Shown here in pieces: positions 19,317 to 31,139 of a stretch of DNA of 64,000 nucleotides. The stretch's first letter is position 1; each line of letters opens with the position of its first letter. The stretch lies in the NCBI RefSeq assembly GCF_047495875.1, contig NC_092497.1, positions 71,046,134-71,110,133 of the forward strand, read 5' to 3'. Under the pieces are notes generated by a model. It ran no database searches, was not told the origin of the DNA, and saw nothing but the letters and a program-made list of their open reading frames with translations. A program made the translations under genes and the position numbers. Origin of the DNA: Pithys albifrons albifrons (lineage: Eukaryota; Chordata; Aves; Passeriformes; Thamnophilidae).

Positions 19317-21921
19317 ACATGCTGGTCTGAACAAAACAGCAAGAATTAGAATGAAGGTTTAAGTAAATTTAAATTTTAAAACCCCCTGGATTACATGACT
19401 GGTAGAAGTGACCTGAAATACCAAGGAATATTCTAACTTTTAGGCAAATGGTGTATGTTTGTCTTATTTGCATGATTTCAATAGCTGAGTAGTTAAATCT
19501 ACATAAGTGATTATTGTGTTTTTAATTCACAGTCCTGGCTTAGGGTGAGACAAGAGTGGGGTGGGGGAGAGAAACTGAGGCCTTAACTCTTTCGAGTATT
19601 TTCCAGCCTTGTTTTGAAAAATATGTTAGGAGTTCTCAAGTATGAAGGTTGGTTTTACTAAGCGCTAATACCTCTTTTGCTAGCAAACGAGGTGGGGTTG
19701 CTTTTCCAAATTTGTCTGTCATCCTCGTAGAATGTGAGGAGTGAATGAGGAGCACAGAATGAAATTTCATTGCATAACCAGGGACTCATTGTTAATGTTG
19801 TCAAGCGTATGGCACAGCTGCAAAATTTTTGTGCCAGGCCTGATGAGCTAGTGGGAAAGCTCACAAAGCCAAGCAAGACATGTGGGCTGATAATGTTGTT
19901 AGTAGAAAGAAGCAAATGAAAAAACAATTTTATTTAAACACTTAGAAAAATAGTCCTGTGATTTATTACCAAAGTCAGCAGATGGACTGTACTTACTGTA
20001 CTACATAATTGAGACAGCATTCTCTGATGTAATAAAGATGTAAAATGTGTGTGGGTGTGCAGGGGAGAAAAGAGCAGGGGAATTGAGGGCAAGCTGAATA
20101 AACTGTTGGAGAATGGGATTTCGCTTTTTTTTTTTCTCTCACTGCAGTGTGTAAAATACTAATGTGCCCATGGCCAAAAGGCTCTTAAAAGTAATGGTAG
20201 GCTCAGAAGGGCTGATTTTGTTACAGATCAAATCCCTGGCAAGCCATTCCCTCTATATGAAAAGATGGTTCAGATTTTGTCATTCTTTTTCAGAGAGTAA
20301 TTGTTGTCAGCACTACAGGAAGGTTAATGACCAAGGGATTGGGTGTGGAGAGGAGAGAAGTTTGAGCTACTTTGGCAGACTTCAGATCATTAGCAGGAAG
20401 CAGCCAGGAGGAAATGTGCTGTTTCTGAAGCTCTGTTTATTGCTCCTAGAGCAACATGAAACACACACTGGTTTGAGTAGCACAAATGGCCATGCTGGAC
20501 ACAGTCTGTGCTTTGCTCAAGTGGTTCCCTCAGACCATGAAATTTTTATGTTGCCTCCCAGCCAGAATTTAAGAAGTCCTCCATAGCTGCATGCAAAACA
20601 CATTTCCCAGACGGTGGGGCTGACAGTATGGGACAGCTTTAGACACAACAAGAAGGAAAGGGAGGTGGTCAGTGATGGGAGATAGTCACTGTGTCAGAAA
20701 TATATTTGAAACCTGCTAAATGTTAATCATGTACTGTAGATGTAGCTTGCTTGGCATCAAAATTGCACAAAAAGCAAAAGCCTTGCAAGAACCTGGAGAA
20801 AATTGATTTAGTTTGTAAAAATGAAAAGCTGCATAGGATAACACTTTAAAAAAAAAAGAAAACAATACTTTAATGCTATGATAAATATGGGGGGTTTATA
20901 GTAGAGTTCCAGGGAGAAGAGATAACTGCAAAAGGGAAGGGATGAGGGGAGAATCAATGTCTACATTTTCTGTGAAACTTCACCTGGACAAATTTTTCTA
21001 TCATACGTCTCTTTTAATAACAAAAATAGCAATATACAAGTGCACAGAAGTTTTTATCTTCAAAGAAGATAAACTGTGACATTTCAAATAAGCCAGATGA
21101 TTTATCAAAAAAGCAAAGAGAAAAAGAAAAGAAAAAGAAAAAAGAGCTATTACATACATAGTTTTTTTACTACTTGGCTTTTAACCTTGTAAAACAAAAT
21201 TCTAATTATTTTTTCAGTCTCTTAACCAGTGCAATTTTCCTGCACTTACTTGATGCAGTACCACCAAAAAAGGTAAAGTTATAAGTGAATAGCAGTTCAG
21301 TAAGAGAAGACGCTAACTCACTTTGCTCAGACTCTAAGTATAAGGAACTGTAAGATATACGAGGGCAAATTTCTCATAAAATTTTGGCTTTGACAGAAAA
21401 TAAGCAAATTTTTACACAGGAAAGTGATTATTTTTCTGGAAAATTTTATTTAACACAAATATAATCTTTATATAAACATATTACATACAAATATTTAATT
21501 CCAAGTAATGGAATATTTTGATAAAGCAAAATTTGCTGTTATTTCTTCCAGTTTGTTTACTCCATTATTTGCGGCAAAAGCTTCTAAAGTGAAAATTAGA
21601 GACCTTTCCATGAAGTCAGATAGAAATCTGTCTTGTGGAAATGGTAATGAAGCCTTTATCTGAGCAGCAAGAAGGCAGGTATGAATGTCAAAATTTGAGC
21701 CTGAAATTTTGGTCTTGTAATGCAACAGATGCAAAAAACCTAGTTCTTGAGCCATAAAATTTACTCTGATCTATCAGGCTCATATGTTGATATTTTAGTT
21801 TCAATCTTGTGAAGTTATTGTTACAGCTTCACAAGTTACTGGTTCTAGGTCAGCATGACACTACTAGTTCCTAAAGTAATGCATTGTTTTGGTGTCTGAT
21901 TTCTTGTCTAAATTAGAACTT
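19317..21921. other. Non-coding stretch, nothing recognised
   Basis: AT-rich, with a poly-T run near 20127 and an AG-rich low-complexity patch at 21105-21150. A 140-codon open frame (20164-20586, plus) lacks family motifs and splice context and is treated as chance. Confidence 0.45.
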
Positions 21922-22065
21922 ATAGAATCATAGAATAGATTGCATGGAAAGGGACCCTAAAGGAAAGCTCCAGTCTCCCTGCCATGGGCAGGCACACCTC
22001 TCACAAGACTGGATAGCTCAATGACCCATTCAACTTGCCCCTGATGGACCAAGTCTCAGTAAGTG
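21922..22065 (-). mobile_element. CR1 LINE 3' fragment
   Basis: The plus strand starts ATAGAATCATAGAATAGATT and continues GGAAAGGGACCCTAAAGG, then CATGGGCAGGCACACCTC: the reverse complement of a CR1 3' end. Short and non-coding. Confidence 0.75.
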
Positions 22066-22296
22066 TCTGAATTGTACAAGGTAATGTGGGACATTTAGTC
22101 TGACAGTGACTAAATTATTGTAGAAGAACAGGACTATAGATTATTTAGATTGTAGTGATTATTATAAATTGTATCAATTAAGACATATGAATAATTAAAA
22201 ATAATTAATTTAAATTATATTTGTAGCTGGAAATATCAAAGCATATTTGAATTGTTGTTTCTTTCCCAGTATTTTGATTTTTTTTCCTGTGCTCTT

Positions 22297-22705
22297 AAGC
22301 CCTATGGGGAGAGGCTGAGGGAGCTGGGGTTGTTTATCCTGGAGAAGAGGAGGCTCAGAGGTGACCTCATCACTGTCTAGAACTACCTGAAGGGAAGTTC
22401 TAGCCAGGTGGGGGCTGGTCTCTTCTCCCAGGCACTCAGCAAAGGACAAGGGGGCACGGGCTTAAGCTCTGCCAGGTGAATTTAAGTTGGATATCAGAAA
22501 AAAAATTCTTTCCAGAGAGAGTAATCAGGCATTGGAATGGGCTGCCCAGCGAGGTGGTGGATTCACCATCCCTATAGATTTTTAAACGTAGATTGGACGT
22601 GGCGCTGAGTGCCATGATCTGATAAATGGACTAGAGTTGGACCAAGGGTTGGACGTGATGATCTCGGAGGTCTTTTCCAACCCAATTGATTCTATGATTC
22701 TATGA
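22297..22705 (+). mobile_element. CR1 LINE 3' end
   Basis: It reads TGGGGTTGTTTATCCTGGAG, GTGACCTCATCACTGTCTAG, a TTTAAGTTGGATATCAGAAA-type segment and ends TTGATTCTATGATTCTATGA. This is the C-terminal ORF2 and 3' UTR of CR1 with its octamer tail; non-coding now. Confidence 0.88.
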
Positions 22706-22849
22706 GCAAAAGGAAATGTTGAAATTCCAATTTTTGAGTCAGGCCTAACAATATCAAAAATTATTGTAAAAGATATGGAAGAAATTGGTACTGGCATTTT
22801 CTGGTATTTACAGATTTAAAGTTAAATGTTTGTTTTATTTATTTCCCTT

Positions 22850-23217
22850 CAGCTTTTGGAAGGCTGCAACTGGGTGACCCTGTAGCCATCTCTTTTCCAG
22901 GCTGAACAATACCAATACCCTCAGCATTTCGTCATAGGAGATGTGCTCCAGGCTTCTGATCCCTTTGATGCCCTCCTCTGGACTCATTCCAACAGGCTGA
23001 TGTCCTTCCTGTTCTGGGAAGCCCAAAACTAGGTGCAGTGTTCCAGGCAGGGTCTGACCAGAGCAAAGCAGAGGGACAGAATCACCTCCCTTGACTTGCT
23101 GGCCACACTGCTTTTGATGCAACCCAGGGCACAAATGGCTTTCTGGGCTGCAAGTGCACATTGCTGGGTCATGTCCAGCTTCTCATCCACCATTTTATAT
23201 ACATGTGTAATGTCCAT
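22850..23217 (-). mobile_element. CR1 LINE ORF2 C-terminal fragment
   Basis: On the minus strand it encodes [19 protein letters not shown] and [20 protein letters not shown], the end of CR1 ORF2, then 3' sequence up to about 22850. The octamer tail is absent or lost. It is opposite in orientation to the pieces on both sides. Confidence 0.85.
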
Positions 23218-23251
23218 TTCAATTTTAGAATATTTTCATCTCTTTGAAATG

Positions 23252-24932
23252 ACAGAGGCAGTCTAGGAGATTCCTGGAGTATGTAGAGGATAATTTCCTG
23301 CTTCAGCTGGTAAATGAACCTACCAGTGGTGGATACCCACTAGACCTGCTGTTTACAAACAGAGAATGGTTGGTGGGAGATGTTGTAGTCAGAGGCTGTC
23401 TAGGGCACAGTGACCATGAAATAACAGAGTTTTCAATACTCAGGGATGCAAGGAGGGCCATCAATCAGACCTCTATGCAGATTTCAGCCTATTCAGCCTA
23501 TTCAGAAGACTGGTCCACAGCACACCCTGGGAAACAACCCTTGAAAACAAGGGGGTACAGGAGGGATGGATGTGCTTCAAGAAAGAAGTCTTGAGTGCAC
23601 AGGAACAGGCTGTCCCAGTGTGCCAACATGACCAGTGTGGTTGAACAGCGAGATTCTGAAGGAATTCAGGGAAAAGAAGAGAGCTTACTGATTGTGGAAA
23701 AAGGGGCTGGCTACTCGTGAAGAGTTTAGGAATAGAGTTAGGTCATGTAGAAAGAAAATTAGAGAGAGAAAAGGGCAATTTTAAGTCAATTCGGCTACTT
23801 CTGTTAAGGACAACAAAAAGTAGTTCTATAAATACATTAATCATTAAAGGAGGGGCAAGGAAAACCTTCATTCTTTGTTGGACTTGAGGGGTAACAGTTG
23901 ACAAAGATGAGGAGAAGGCTGAGGTACTTAACACCTACTTTGCCTCAGTTTTCACCAGTAAGAGGTGGCCCTCAGGACAACTGGCCCTCGGAGACAGGGA
24001 GCTGAATAGCCCCTCTGTGTTCCAGGAGGAAATACTGACTTGGTGAGCCACCTGGATCCTCCTGGCAAGTCTCTGGGACCATAATGAGGGAACTGGCAGA
24101 AGAATTTCCCAAGCCACTCTCCATCATCAACCAACAGTCCTGGCTCTCTGGGTTGGTTCCAGATGATTGAACGTTTGTGAATGTCACCCTAATCCACAAA
24201 AAGGGCTGCAAGCAGGACCCTGGCAACTACAGGCCTGTCAGCCTGACCTCGGTGCCTGGCAAGGTTATGGAGCAGATCATCCTGGTGCAATCACACAGCA
24301 CCTTCAGGATGGACAAGGGATTATACCCAGTCAGCACAGATTTAGGAAGGGCGGGTCCTGTCTGACCAACCTGATCTCCTTTTATGATCAGGTGACCTCC
24401 CTGGTGGATGAGGGGAGGGCTGTGGATGTGGATCTAGACTTCAGCAAGGTCTTTGACACTGTCTTCCACTACATTGTCCTGGAAAAGCTGCAGCCCATGG
24501 CTTGGACAAGGGCACTCTCTGGTGGATTAAGAGCTGGTGGGATGGCAGGGCCCAGAGAGTGCTGGTGAATGGGGCTGCATCCAGCCGGTGGCTGGTCACC
24601 AGTGCTGTCCCCCAGGGGTCAGTGTTGGGCCCAGATTTGTTTAACATCTTTATTGGTGATTTAGATGAGAGGATTGAGTTTATCATTAGGATATTTGCAG
24701 ATGACACCAAGTTGGGAGGGAGTGTTGACCTGCTGGAAGGCAGGAGGGCTCTGCAGAGGCACCTGGACAGACGGGAGAGATGGGCTGATTCCAATGGGAT
24801 GAAGTTCAATAAGGCCAAGTGCCGGGTCCTGCACTTTGGCCACAACAATCCCCTGCAGCGCTACAGGCTGGGCACAGAGTGGCTGGAGAGCAGCCAGGTA
24901 GAAAGGGACCCAAACCCAAAGAGAAAGTCTAC
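23252..24932 (+). mobile_element. CR1 LINE ORF2 fragment, EN end to RT
   Basis: It starts inside ORF2 with the end of the endonuclease: GYPLDLLFTNREWL and the GHSDHEI box (23404-23424), whose Asp-His is catalytic in APE-type nucleases. The RT region follows with frame losses: [20 protein letters not shown] (motif A, near 24440), [16 protein letters not shown] (24608) and FADDTKLGG (motif C, 24690). It stops near 24910-24932 without the 3' end. Truncated at both ends, hence inactive. Confidence 0.85.
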
Positions 24933-24936
24933 ATGA
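24502..24936 (+). pseudogene. CR1 reverse transcriptase fragment with intact FADD
   Basis: An open stretch of 144 codons covering RT palm motifs B and C and the thumb start of a CR1 ORF2. The catalytic FADD box is unchanged. It lacks the upstream fingers in the same frame and the downstream C-terminal domain, so it is a fragment without expected function. The last 12 or so residues run past the apparent end of CR1 similarity. Confidence 0.7.
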
Positions 24937-26118
24937 TGTTCATAGGGGTCTAACCTTTGAGGAAATTTTCTAGAACATTTTGGCAAAGAAATTTTTTGCT
25001 GCTCATTTACAGAAGTTATAGTTTTATTGTGAATTTTTCAATATTTTGGGGACTCTCTTTAAAATTCTCAGATATTTCTGATTTATGCATTTTTATGAAA
25101 TGCTGCCCTAAATCAAAATGAATGCTACTTTTCTACTCTCTTCAGTAAAAACTCTTTTTTAGTAAAGGCATTCAGGAGATGTGCATGTACCTCATGTACT
25201 TATTTTTACCAAAGCAAACAACTTCTGTCTCTGAAGAGTTATTATCTGACTTTTCTATGGAAAGGTTATTGTGTCAGAGGCCAAGAAAGAGACAACACTG
25301 TAGTGATCCCTGGAAAAAGACTACATCGCCAAAGTTTTCAGTGAGCCTCACCAAAGGGATGCCATGACCTTTTCCTATTCTGAGGCTTTACAAGTTGGGC
25401 AGCAACTTTTGCCTTGTCTGCCAGAAGCCTGCACTGAGGGTACTTCTGCATGTTATTACAGATGCTGAGGAATGGGAACTCTTTTTATACTTGCTCTTTT
25501 TTTTTTCCCCTTCACATTAAATTTGTAGGCCTGAAAATTGAGGAAAACTCCTAGAGAGTAAGAGACATACTTATTTCTACTGAGAAAAAAAGATGACATG
25601 AAACAAGACTATGGAAGAAATAGGTGAGAAAAAATGAATAGAGCATGAAGCAACAGCTTGTTTAAGTAAGGTGTCAAATCAGCAAAGAATAACTTTGGAT
25701 CTAGGTCATCTTTTCTCCACAGAGCTGCTTTATATACAATGTTGGTTACTTTATTCAGTAAAGAATTAATCAGAAGTTGAATTCAGTGCAGAGGACTTAG
25801 GAAACTACAGTGATGATTATTTTTAAAGTTTTTGTGAAATTGACTTTTTTTTTTGGTGCAGCTCTACATTTTTGCCATAGGATGCTTTCAAAGTGGAGTG
25901 GGAGTGAGCAGTCAACCCAGAGTAACAATATAAAAATATCTGAGAAGTTAAATGAAAATAAAACTGATAGCATTTCAAAACACTCTGTAAATCATGATTT
26001 TTAAACCTGCCTTCAAAGTTTCATCCTGATTTAAAGCTCCTGGGCTTTGAAGGTTTCTTGGGGTAAGAAGTAACCAATTTAAATATCTCTTTCCTATTGT
26101 ATCTATAAAGTCTATTTA
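24933..26118. other. AT-rich non-coding stretch, nothing recognised
   Basis: Poly-T runs near 25495 and 25845, no family motifs and no supported exon. Confidence 0.45.
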
Positions 26119-26571
26119 TGCCGTGAGTGACCCTTCCCCCAAAAAACAGGACTTCGAGCCACATTAATGTAGGGTAAGATAAAAAGTAAAGGTCCTTTAA
26201 TATCACAGGCCTACAGCCCACAGGGATACAGGATGACATGCATATACCCCAGTTCTTGTTTCCATGGCTTTTATAATAAGATCTCTCCAATCATTGCTTT
26301 ACACATTTCTCAGTCCAGCCCCGGTCCCACCCCTGGACCAATCCCCTGGAATTGGGTCTGGGGTCGTCAAGACCCTCTGTCTTCATCAGCTCTTCTTCCT
26401 CGGGCACACAAAGGTCTCTTGGAGCTCATCCAGTTCTGGCTTTTGGGTCACTCTGACCTGTGTTTATGTTTCATTCTGTAGGCCTTCTGGTATCCTTCAG
26501 CTCTTTACCTTGGAAAGGAGTCTAAACAAGATTAATTAACTAAAGGAATTTGAGCTCCCTGTTCTGGGACA
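26119..26571 (-). mobile_element. Probable solo LTR, minus orientation
   Basis: A GC-richer block that, read on the minus strand, starts TGTCCCAGAACAGGG, has a TATA box (TTATAAAAGCC, near 26275), an ATTAAA polyadenylation signal about 70 bp further on (26202-26197) and ends GGTCACTCACGGCA. TG/CA ends and signal order fit an LTR. No target duplication was found, so both boundaries are tentative and no family is assigned. Confidence 0.5.
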
Positions 26572-27027
26572 GGGGTAGTGATAGAAAGGCATTAAACTTA
26601 AACTGTTAGAAATATTAACCTTCTAAAAGTCTACAACTACTGTGTTCCTAAAATCTACAAAATGTGAAAATCAGAACAAAAATCCCTTCAACATCACTAT
26701 GGTTCTATATTGGCTCTTTTCTTCGTAGAGTCAGAAGTTCTAATAAACAGTATTCTACACATCAGTTTGGTGGAATGTGATACCTGTGTGTGATTTTCAC
26801 TTCAAACTACTCACTCTAATTTCTTTTTTACTCCTTTGTTTCTGAAGGTCACATAAGGCTTGTGTTGACAATATATCATCATCACATTTTGCTTTTTGTG
26901 CCAAGTTCATGAGTAAAGTAACATAAAATATTGAATATGAGTCCCTTAGAAGCCTTCCCAGGTTCCTGATTTCTCTCATCCTGTCCTAATTTGCTGGGTT
27001 TTCACTATTTGCTGTGGAAGAACTATG
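26572..27027. other. AT-rich non-coding stretch
   Basis: No gene or repeat recognised between the two LTR-like blocks. Confidence 0.45.
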
Positions 27028-27038
27028 AAATACCAAAT

Positions 27039-27689
27039 ATTTGATGTGATAAATTATCGATAGGTGATTGATTGGTCACTGATACGGTGAATGGGGGGCG
27101 CTCCCAGGAACAGGGCTCAAAGAGCAATAGCATATGCTCTCGAGGGGCAAGCTCCTTGGAAGCTCGGGGATGGCTCCTCCCGCTCCCAACCTGGTGACGG
27201 TTCCCCGAAGGAAGAAGTCCACACGAGTCAGGAGTCCACAAAGAGAAGCAAGGTTTATTGGGGTGCCCGGACTTATACAGGGGAGCATGGGACTTTCTAG
27301 AACATGGGCGGAGTAAGGGGAGGAGACAGGGAGGAGCAAAACATCGGATTGGTGGGTATGCAAATGAAGGGGTGGAACAAGGGAAGAACCAATCGAAGAA
27401 CATAACCATATAAGGGGAATGGTGCACTGCACCAACTGGGGACCAATCAGGAGAGGCTTGGTGGGAAAATGCCCTAAAGTTTTGTGGGAAGGAGAAACCT
27501 GGGCAGGGATGACTAAGGGAAAAAGACAAGGGTAGCCATCTTAGGGTACATAACAATCAAACTGGGGAAATGTCCAAGTAGCTCCTAAAGCCCCCATGGT
27601 CCTTATCGAGCTTCTTCCGAGGTTTTCCGGGTTCTTGGACCTCTGTGTCCTCGTCCACCTATTTAATCCACTAGGTCTCCTCCGACAAT
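27039..27689 (-). mobile_element. Probable solo LTR with alpharetrovirus-like promoter spacing
   Basis: A GC-rich block of about 650 bp. On the minus strand it starts near TGTCGGAGGAGACC (27687) and has several CCAAT boxes (in either orientation), a TATA box (TGTATAAGTCC, near 27275) and AATAAA only 18 nt downstream (27259-27254), then a U5-like stretch. A polyadenylation signal this close to the TATA box is known from avian leukosis-type LTRs. The block is bracketed by an 11-bp direct repeat, AAATACCAAAT, at 27028-27038 and 27690-27700, longer than a normal retroviral duplication. No internal retroviral genes remain. The left end is uncertain. Confidence 0.65.
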
Positions 27690-27700
27690 AAATACCAAAT

Positions 27701-29210
27701 TGTACTTATCTTCACATGGAGCTTAAGTGCTGTCTCTTCCCTTCCTTACCTTCCTCTTACAATATTGTAAGGTTTTGAATTGTGTTTTGATATTTGCTAT
27801 GCCTGCTACATTTTCATGTTCTTTCTTCACAATACTCATTCTACACCATTGTCTATATGGTCAATTCAACTATTCTTGTTTAAAATTCATATCAAAGCTT
27901 TATTTTTTTTTTCCTAGGGTGACATTCCCTATTGTCAAGCTTGTTTCTAATTTCACAGTAGCATTTCTCCATTTTTTCCTGTCTCAGCATCTTTATAATT
28001 CTCTTCTCCAATGTGATATCCACTGTGGCTTTTAATTGGTGTTGTTTTGTCCTCACAGTCCTAAATATCAGCTTTCTTTGAAGTTAATTGTGTTTGGTTT
28101 TATGTCTCATTTTTGAAGGCATGTATAATATTATTGATATCCCTTTAAATACAGTGATTCATTACATTAGGTGTGGATGCTTTTCTTGTTCAAGATGTGT
28201 ATTCCAAGTAGGGCTCTTATGTTGTTTTGACTTGTGGAAATTTATTAATTCTTCATATACTGACATTTTTCCAGTAGAAGCCTATTAAACCAACTTTTTA
28301 TATTTTAATCTGTTTATTTAAATAAGTAAAAAAACATAGAGCTGTTTCATCTGAGAATATTTTCCATTATTCATTCCTGCTTACCAAAAGTAGCCATCTA
28401 CTACTACCAAAAGTAGTTCCTTTGTTTTTTTCTTCTTTTTGTGATTCAATGTTTTTAATTCATTTTCAAAATTCTTCTGGCTGTAATATCTAGAAAATAT
28501 GGAGCCTACAATTTTTAGCAGTCTTTTGTATGTTTAAGGTATTAGTTTTCTGCAACAGCAGAATTCTTGCCAGTAATTCCCTCTCCAATAATACTGAAAT
28601 CTTTGCCTATATCTAAATGGAACTGTAGCTGTGATTGGCAGACTTCTTTTACAGTCTCATTACTATCTTGTTTTTCAATAAATATTTCCGCAAATAATTA
28701 TTTCTTACAAATAATTTTGTAAATATGTGAATGTATACCCTATAGTTATGTTTCTGCACATTACTTGTATTCAGAAGTGGGTTTGTGTTTGTTTTACAAT
28801 TAGATCTATGTCTTATAAATGTCACTGTAGTCTGCTTAGTGTGTTGATCAATTTTCTTACATAATTCTACAAAAATCTTGCTTATTTCTCATTGACTTCA
28901 TTAATTTTCTCAGCCAAGTTTCTATCTTTTTCACCCTCTGTATTTCCTACTTTATTGTTGCACTCTGCTGCTTGATGTTTTCTATCATTTTTGTGTTTTC
29001 TCCAGTTTTCAGTGGATTTTTAAAAGCTGGTTTTGTGTTGTGTTTTACCTGACTTTTTATCTTCTGTGATTCAGAGTTACAAAAATAAGCCTGTCTTCTC
29101 TCTGTATGTTGAAGTCTCCTCAGCTTCCTACTTGAGCTGACCTGAGAAAGCTATTGGTTTACATTTTTGGCCTACATATATTGAGAATCCTTTTTTTCAT
29201 TTCTGCCTTC
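27701..29210. other. AT-rich, T-rich non-coding stretch
   Basis: Strongly T-rich on the plus strand, with no open frame above about 100 codons and no motifs. No repeat family was recognised. Confidence 0.45.
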
Positions 29211-29500
29211 TGATATTGGGGTTAGAGTAGATTTACTTTTGCAGCTGTCAGAGGAGGTAGAGACAACTCAGGCTGCAGTTTGTTCAGAAGGCTCAGCAAA
29301 GACAAAGGACTTTAGTTTTAGTAACAGCTTCACTTTTAACTTCTGTATATAACTTGCCAGCACACTATTGGTCAGTTCACCTAACATACATGGAAAGATT
29401 CTACTGGTTATAAGGTGTTCCACATTCTACAGATAGCTCTCTGGTCCTTAAGAATGCATTCTTTAATTACTTCAGACCTTAGGACATACACACACACACT
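29211..29500 (-). mobile_element. Probable 3' LTR of an ERV remnant
   Basis: On the minus strand, downstream of a polypurine tract, the block begins with TGTGTGTATGTCC and ends CCCCAATATCA. A TATA-like GTTATATACAG lies near 29350. About 290 bp. It follows an env-like tail in the expected order (env, PPT, LTR). No target duplication can be checked because the other end of the provirus is gone. Confidence 0.5.
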
Positions 29501-29524
29501 GTCACCCCCACAATTCCCCCTCTG
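29501..29524 (-). promoter_or_regulatory. Polypurine tract of ERV remnant
   Basis: The minus strand reads AGAGGGGGAATTGTGGGGG followed by TGACA, a strong purine run just before the LTR-like block. Confidence 0.55.
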
Positions 29525-29695
29525 TGTCATTGTGCCACAGAATGGCTGCAGCAGTCTTCTACAGGGCCCTTGCAGAAGACCAGTTGAGCTTGGTATTAGT
29601 AGCAGCACATCTATCATGATCACCAAAATCAACAATCCAGTCTTCACCACAGATAAAAATTATTCAGTTGTAATCCATCCATAGTCCATCTTTGA
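29525..29695 (-). pseudogene. Possible env transmembrane tail of an ERV
   Basis: A short minus-strand frame begins MVKTGLLILVIMIDVLLLIP, a hydrophobic span preceded by Lys-Thr, followed by a short polar tail. Its place just upstream of a polypurine tract and LTR fits the membrane anchor and cytoplasmic tail of a retroviral Env. Only about 55 residues remain and there is no ectodomain, so it is a relic. The call leans on context more than on sequence identity. Confidence 0.4.
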
Positions 29696-29715
29696 AGCAA
29701 TTTGTTTAGCTACCT

Positions 29716-29750
29716 TCATCTATCATTCATCCATCATTCATCCATCATTC
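29716..29750. repeat. Short tandem repeat, CATCCATCATT-like
   Basis: About three copies of an 11-bp unit (ATCATTCATCC) next to the ERV remnant. Confidence 0.8.
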
Positions 29751-29993
29751 ACTGTCTCACTCTCAATTTTCTGACAGCTAAAGGCGGTCTACAGTAATAG
29801 TTCATTATTTTCATCATTATGTAATTCAGTTCTTCTAATAAGCAAAAAAAAATCCGCTCTAAGTCATCTCAAGGTCTCTTTGTTTGAAACTTCTTCCCCA
29901 GCATAGCAGATTTATAATTTATGTGGAAACATCATTTAGAAGGATGGCTTAGGTGGAAAACTGACAACATTCCAGCAGTTGTGTAGTTATTAG
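29751..29993. other. Non-coding stretch, nothing recognised
   Basis: No gene or repeat motif recognised between the ERV remnant and the CR1 tail. Confidence 0.4.
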
Positions 29994-30056
29994 GCATTTG
30001 GACTAGATGATCATTATCAGTCCTTTCCAACAGAATTATTGTATTCTGTTCTGTTC
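29994..30056 (+). mobile_element. CR1 3' tail scrap
   Basis: It reads CATTTGGACTAGATGATCAT, then CAGTCCTTTCCAACAGAA and ends ATTCTGTTCTGTTCT, similar to the last 60 bp of CR1. Confidence 0.6.
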
Positions 30057-30789
30057 TCTTCTAATCCTTTTAAAATATTTTGTTACTTATTTAAAATCAG
30101 ATTTTTCTTCTATTTTCCATATGAAATATATGTATTTGTGAAACAGGTTTCAAGTATTTCAGTTTTCCAGAAGGTTCCTTCTTGTATTGCCTCTGGTGGC
30201 TAGGTACTTCAGTTGTCTGGTTCTTTAGCTAGTGCTGGGCTATTGCACAGACACTCACAGGCAGAAAATTCCTTTCAAAAAAAAAAGTCGCAATTTTTGG
30301 GATCATCACATTGGATAGAATTTTGAATTCTTTTCGAGGGGAGGATTACTGTCCAAATCATGGTATCAAGATTCCTTGCTGTCTTCAATAGGATCAGGTC
30401 AAACTTTGAATCACATTTTACACTCAGATGGTCCTTTGAGACCACTGCATAACATGCATGATCTTTCATTGTTGCTTAGCTTTACTTACTTAACAAAGTG
30501 TCTCCTGACCGTATTAACCATGTGAAAAAGACTTGTATGTGATCATGTGTGCATTTTTCGAAAAAGTTCATACTGAATATTTATGACTGTCATATTTCTG
30601 CACTCTTTATTTGGTTCTGTAGAGGAATCTTGTAGGGGATATCTGGAAGGAAAGGTGAGATTTCTTCACCCAGGACATCAATCACGATATGGATACATAC
30701 AAATGGCTAAATCCATTTTTACCACTTTTCAGGAAGTGTTGAGGGATTTCTTACAGAAAATGGACATGTGAATGATCCAGAATATATGG
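30057..30789. other. Non-coding stretch upstream of an LTR
   Basis: AT-rich at first. The stretch 30600-30780 holds a 62-codon open frame and could be ERV internal sequence next to the following LTR, but no motif supports it. Confidence 0.35.
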
Positions 30790-31139
30790 ACTCTGTGAAA
30801 TTAAAGCAGCTACCAGCAAAGCCACATCTGCTGTTGAATTAGGTAAAGGAGAAATTACTCCCTGGGAGTTCACAGCAACTCTCCAGAACTTTCTCATAAG
30901 AACTCTTTAACCTTCTCACAGAACTCTGGAGATTCACCTGGGAACAGTCAGGAATTTTCATCTAAACACTGGACTTGTGAGATATGGAATACAACCAATT
31001 AGAAATGTAGTTTAATGGTGTGAGATCCACTATAGCCAATTAGCATGTAGCTGTAACCCTGTATAAACAGTGTATCAATAAATGGCATTCTACCTTAAAT
31101 CACATTGATTGTCATGTGGTGTCCATTCGTTCCTCCACA
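30790..31139 (+). mobile_element. LTR with alpharetrovirus-like TATA-AATAAA spacing
   Basis: A plus-strand LTR. It has CCAAT boxes (ACCAATTAG near 30994, GCCAATTAG near 31035), a TATA box (TATAAA, 31062-31067) and AATAAA at 31077-31082, then GGCATTCTACC and a U5 ending CTCCACA at 31139. The signal order, with only 9 nt between TATA box and AATAAA, closely follows avian alpharetrovirus LTRs. The 5' boundary is not fixed (a TG at 30794 or 30832 is possible) and no target duplication was found. Confidence 0.65.

Noticed and set aside
20164..20586. 140-codon open frame, plus strand
   Set aside because: No motif, no codon bias evident, no splice or promoter context; a chance frame in non-coding DNA is more likely.
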